Positions 60,775 to 64,000 of a DNA stretch of 64,000 bases are shown here, piece by piece. The stretch lies in the NCBI RefSeq assembly GCF_050320395.1, contig NZ_CP144459.1:682001-746000 (forward strand), in the 5' to 3' direction. Both the position numbers and the translations under genes were made by a program. Origin of the DNA: Treponema_C sp050320395 (lineage in GTDB: Bacteria > Spirochaetota > Spirochaetia > Treponematales > Treponemataceae). The notes below the pieces were generated by a model that saw nothing but the letters and a program-made list of their open reading frames with translations, had not been told where the DNA came from and searched no databases. How positions within the stretch are numbered: position 1 is the first letter of the stretch; each line of letters opens with the position of its first letter.

Positions 60775-63700
60775 TGAATAAAACCGACAAAGCCGTTAAA
60801 ACGTTTATCGGCACCTTTATATTTTTTATGTTGTACACTGCAGGTTCCGCCTTTGCCGCGGAAAATAAAGTCGTCTATATTTCTCCGAACAACGACGGTG
60901 TTCAGGATGAATTGGTTGTTCCGCTGAAAATAAGCGACAAAAGTTATGTCAGCGAGTGGGCTTTTATCGTTACCGACGATACGGGAACGACGGTACGCAC
61001 GATAGGCAACAAAGAAGTCAGACCCGAAAAGCTCACCTTTAAAACTTTTTTTAAACAGCTTTTTAAACCGAAAGAAGGAATTTTGATTCCGCCTGCCGTA
61101 ATATGGAACGGTATTACCGACTCCGGACAAACCGCAGCCGACGGTACCTATTTTTATTATGTAACGGCTTCCGACTATAACGGCAATCTGAATAAAACAC
61201 CCTTGTATACGGTGATAGTGGATAATACGGAGCCTGAAATAGAATTGGTCCAGCCTTCCGAATCGGTAAAAACCTTCGGTGCGGGTAATAAACCCGAAAT
61301 TGCAATCAAACAAAGCGGTTCCGCCGAAGATTTATGGCAGGCCGAAATCGTCGATAATACCGGAAAGGTCGTAAGAAATTTTTCATGGAAAAATACGGCG
61401 CCTGAAACCTGTATATGGGACGGAAAAAACAACGAAGGTATTGCGGTAGGCGAGGGTGTATATACCTACCGCATTTTTGCCGCCGACAGGGCAGGGAACG
61501 TTTCGGCTCCCGCACAGGTAACCAATATTATTTACGATGCCGTTCCCCGGTCCGTAAATATGACGGTTGCCGGAAGTCCCTTTTCGCCCAACGGCGACGG
61601 AGTAAAAGACAGCGTTGTGCTTACGCTTTCGATGCCCAATTCATCGGGTTTACTGAACTGGACGGTCGGCGTAAGGGATAAAAGCGGCACAAACCTGCGT
61701 ACTTTTTCGGGAAAAGCGGTTCCTCCTTCTTCCGTGGAATTCGACGGTAAAAGCGATGCCGGTTCGGTTTTGCCCGACGGGGATTATCAGCTTGTATTTT
61801 CGGCCGCCTTTAATAACGGACAGGAATCACAGATTGCCCGTAATATTACCGTAGACAATACGCCGCCTTCAGCATCTGTTCGTGCCGAAGGCCTTATTTT
61901 CAGCCCGGACGGCGACGGCAGATTGGATACCTTAACCTTTTCTCAGGAAGGTTCAAAAGAAAAAGGATGGAGCGCAGTTGTAGCCGATGAAACCGGTAAA
62001 ACCGTTAAAAGCTGGAGCTTCGGTGAAACGCCGGCTTCTTCGGTTGTCTGGGACGGTACCGCCTCCGACGGCCGTATAATCGACGGCTTTTACACCTACA
62101 GCCTTTTTACAACCGACCTTGCCGGTAATACCGGTCGCTCTCAAACACCCGCCTTTGAGTTGAATACGGGAACTACCGAAGTTATTTTGGCTGTCGGCTC
62201 GGAAGCGTTCAGTCCGAACGGCGATAAAGTTATGGATACCATAAGCTTTACTCCGCGCGTTAAAACGGCGGCCGGTATTGCCTCCTATGAATTGAAAATT
62301 CTCGATTCATCGGGCAGAGCGGTTAAAACCTTCAGCGAAAAAAGAAATTTGCCCGGTTCGATAAACTGGAACGGTATCGGCGATGACGGAAAAGCCTGTG
62401 CCGACGGTATGTATACGGCTTCTTTGTATACCTTATCCAAAAACGGAAGCGAAGCCGTGTTTACGACAAAGCCTTTTGAATTGGATACGGTATATCCGAG
62501 TGCAGCGGTATCCGCCCCCTATACCTTGTTCAGTCCGAACGGTGACGGTCTTAAAGACAGCGTCGATGTGTCGGTCGAAACAAGCAGCGAAAAGTTGTGG
62601 ACTGCCCTTATCACGGACAAGGCAAAAAATGAAGTCCGCTCGTTCAGCTGGACGGGGCAAGCGCTTGCATTTTCGTGGGACGGAAAAGACGAGGCGGGAA
62701 ATACGGTTGCCGACGGTTCTTATACGCTCACTCTTTCAAGCACGGATGAGGCCGGCAACAAGGGAATCGCTTCCATAAATGATATACGGGTCGACAACCG
62801 CAGTGTAAAGCTTTTTGTAACCGCCGAGCGTGACGGCTTCAGTCCGAACGGTGACGGTTTTGCGGATAATCAGCAATTCAATTTACGCACAACATTGAAT
62901 GAGGGAATCGAAAAATGGTCGTTTACCGTTAAAAATGCCGATTCCGGTACCCCGGTATACCGGCGTGACGGTAAAGCCGATGAAGCGCTTCCCGCCCTTA
63001 TACAGTGGGACGGTACGGGCGTTGACGGCCGTATTGCCGAAGGTACTATGAGTGCGGTTTTGTCGGTGGATTATGCCAAGGGCGACAGTCTCAGCGCATC
63101 GACGGCCCCCTTCCTTTGCTCGGTAACGCCGCCCCGATTGACCGTGCGCACAACACCCGAATATTTCAGCCCCGATAATGACGGTGTTGACGATGACTTG
63201 TTTATCGCTTTGAAGGGAACGAGCGCGGTACCCTTTACCGGCTGGAGCTTTGAAATCAATGATCCGAATAACGGTAAAAATTTTTGGAAAACATCGGGTA
63301 AATCTTCGATAACCGAGCGCATTATTTGGGACGGCCGCGGTAACGGCGGCGAACTGGTTCAGTCGGCGGTGGATTATCCGTACAAATTTACCGTTACCGA
63401 CAGTTTGGGTATGACATCAACCGTTGAAGGCATTATTTCGGTTGACGTTCTCGTTATCCGTATGGGCGATGTGCTTAAAATGCAGGTGCCTTCGATTATA
63501 TTCCGCAGCGACAATGCCGACTTTGCAGGAAAGGATAAGGATCCCAAGCGCGGCTTGGACCAAAGGATTATAGACAACAACTACCGCGTATTAAAGCGTA
63601 TTGCCCAAATCCTTGAAAAATTCCGCGATTACAATGTAACGATTGAAGGTCATGCAAACAATATCAGCGGAACTGAAAAAGAAGAAACATCGACGGAAAA

Positions 63701-63890
63701 CGGAAACATTCCTCTGGTGCCGCTTTCGGAACAGCGCGCCGCAACGGTTAAAGACATTCTCGTTTCATACGGGATCGCTTCTTCGCGCTTGACTACGGTC
63801 GGCCGAGGCGGACGTATGCCTGTTGCCGCACATTCGGACAGGGATAACTGGTGGAAAAACCGCCGTGTCGAGTTTATATTGAATAAATAG
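60774..63890 (+). CDS. Envelope repeat protein with FlgD/Ig-like repeats and C-terminal OmpA domain
   Basis: 1038 residues. Signal peptide (about 5-28), then repeats of about 105 residues, each beginning FSPNGDGxxD or a variant; copies start near 60880, 61581, 61899, 62208, 62529, 62838 and 63165. Each continues with WDGxDxxGxxxxDGxYxY, the FlgD/CHU-C-like Ig pattern; the Asp/Asn-rich turn may bind calcium. The last 150 residues form an OmpA-like peptidoglycan-binding domain (VTIEGHANN, LSEQRAATVKDIL, NRRVEFIL). It probably links the outer membrane or a surface structure to peptidoglycan. Start could be one codon earlier. Confidence 0.85.
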   Translation: MNKTDKAVKTFIGTFIFFMLYTAGSAFAAENKVVYISPNNDGVQDELVVPLKISDKSYVSEWAFIVTDDTGTTVRTIGNKEVRPEKLTFKTFFKQLFKPKEGILIPPAVIWNGITDSGQTAADGTYFYYVTASDYNGNLNKTPLYTVIVDNTEPEIELVQPSESVKTFGAGNKPEIAIKQSGSAEDLWQAEIVDNTGKVVRNFSWKNTAPETCIWDGKNNEGIAVGEGVYTYRIFAADRAGNVSAPAQVTNIIYDAVPRSVNMTVAGSPFSPNGDGVKDSVVLTLSMPNSSGLLNWTVGVRDKSGTNLRTFSGKAVPPSSVEFDGKSDAGSVLPDGDYQLVFSAAFNNGQESQIARNITVDNTPPSASVRAEGLIFSPDGDGRLDTLTFSQEGSKEKGWSAVVADETGKTVKSWSFGETPASSVVWDGTASDGRIIDGFYTYSLFTTDLAGNTGRSQTPAFELNTGTTEVILAVGSEAFSPNGDKVMDTISFTPRVKTAAGIASYELKILDSSGRAVKTFSEKRNLPGSINWNGIGDDGKACADGMYTASLYTLSKNGSEAVFTTKPFELDTVYPSAAVSAPYTLFSPNGDGLKDSVDVSVETSSEKLWTALITDKAKNEVRSFSWTGQALAFSWDGKDEAGNTVADGSYTLTLSSTDEAGNKGIASINDIRVDNRSVKLFVTAERDGFSPNGDGFADNQQFNLRTTLNEGIEKWSFTVKNADSGTPVYRRDGKADEALPALIQWDGTGVDGRIAEGTMSAVLSVDYAKGDSLSASTAPFLCSVTPPRLTVRTTPEYFSPDNDGVDDDLFIALKGTSAVPFTGWSFEINDPNNGKNFWKTSGKSSITERIIWDGRGNGGELVQSAVDYPYKFTVTDSLGMTSTVEGIISVDVLVIRMGDVLKMQVPSIIFRSDNADFAGKDKDPKRGLDQRIIDNNYRVLKRIAQILEKFRDYNVTIEGHANNISGTEKEETSTENGNIPLVPLSEQRAATVKDILVSYGIASSRLTTVGRGGRMPVAAHSDRDNWWKNRRVEFILNK

Positions 63891-64000
63891 TCTTTTGCTT
63901 GAGTGCCTTTTGCTTCGATTGATATAACCGCAAAGGGCATTCGCTGCGGAGGGCATAAAACCGCGAAGGGCGCAGAGGGCGTAAGAAATGGGGGGACTTT
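63891..64000. other. Intergenic end of window with repeat-like sequence
   Basis: No gene seen. Contains ACCGCAAAGGGC (63927 onward) and ACCGCGAAGGGCGCAGAGGG (near 63959), resembling the reverse complement of short motifs at 25891-25920, 28599-28621 and 46499-46516. Confidence 0.4.

Noticed and set aside
1..64000. tRNA, rRNA or known riboswitch genes
   Set aside because: None recognised by eye; leaders long enough for a riboswitch are scarce, and those examined show only simple hairpins.

Overview
The window looks like chromosomal DNA of a treponeme (Spirochaetota). This is inferred from the mix of gene families: dCache-type chemotaxis receptors, an rnf operon, treponemal-style lipoproteins and outer-membrane beta-barrel proteins, and a lone PTS IIA protein. 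No rRNA or tRNA gene is visible. Core genes have mid-range GC. The 26.8-28.5 kb and 44.5-51.8 kb stretches are clearly more AT-rich.

Layout. 0-2.2 kb: start of uvrB, an HtrA protease, and argR. 2.2-7.9 kb: an IclR-type regulator with a large palindromic operator, then eda, kdgK and a tripartite tricarboxylate-type transporter (tctCBA), a unit for taking up and degrading sugar acids through 2-keto-3-deoxygluconate. A second copy of the last 12 codons of kdgK lies after tctA, which suggests the transporter genes were inserted at the kdgK 3' end. 7.9-14.7 kb: an iron-type ABC transporter, a response regulator/histidine kinase pair and a stand-alone RapZ C-terminal domain. 14.7-20.8 kb (minus strand): mutS2, rsgA, a secreted glycosidase and pncB. 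21-23 kb: a chemotaxis receptor gene frameshifted at a C6 run. 23.3-26.8 kb: a large lipoprotein and a glycosyltransferase. 26.8-28.5 kb: a PIN/ImmA-type toxin-antitoxin pair. 28.7-40.5 kb: metabolic genes (thrC, a giant GH13-type protein, serA, serC), two radical-SAM or PTS-related genes, a transglycosylase and an overlooked 55-codon ORF ahead of serC. 40.6-42.8 kb: a second chemotaxis receptor gene, broken by a perfect 92-bp tandem duplication. 42.9-51.9 kb: an accessory region with a ClbS/DfsB protein, a WYL regulator, a 669-residue orphan, an SPL-like radical SAM enzyme, a transglutaminase-like protein, VapBC, decaying gene fragments and a DUF4143 ATPase preceded by helically phased 32-bp repeats. 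52.0-64 kb: acylphosphatase, a membrane methyltransferase, a periplasmic protein with its own operator, the complete rnfCDGEAB operon (with a double-domain RnfG), an outer-membrane protein and a 1038-residue repeat/OmpA protein.

Three signals stand out beyond gene content. (1) At least eight genes have a promoter whose -10 box ends 6-7 nt before the start codon and have no good ribosome binding site, so leaderless mRNAs look common here. (2) A near-identical 26-bp operator sits at the same distance from the -10 box of the DfsB gene and of the SPL-like radical SAM gene. A WYL-type regulator is encoded between them, which suggests a small DNA-damage or genotoxin regulon. (3) The kdgK 3'-end duplication differs only at synonymous positions, a clear recombination scar.
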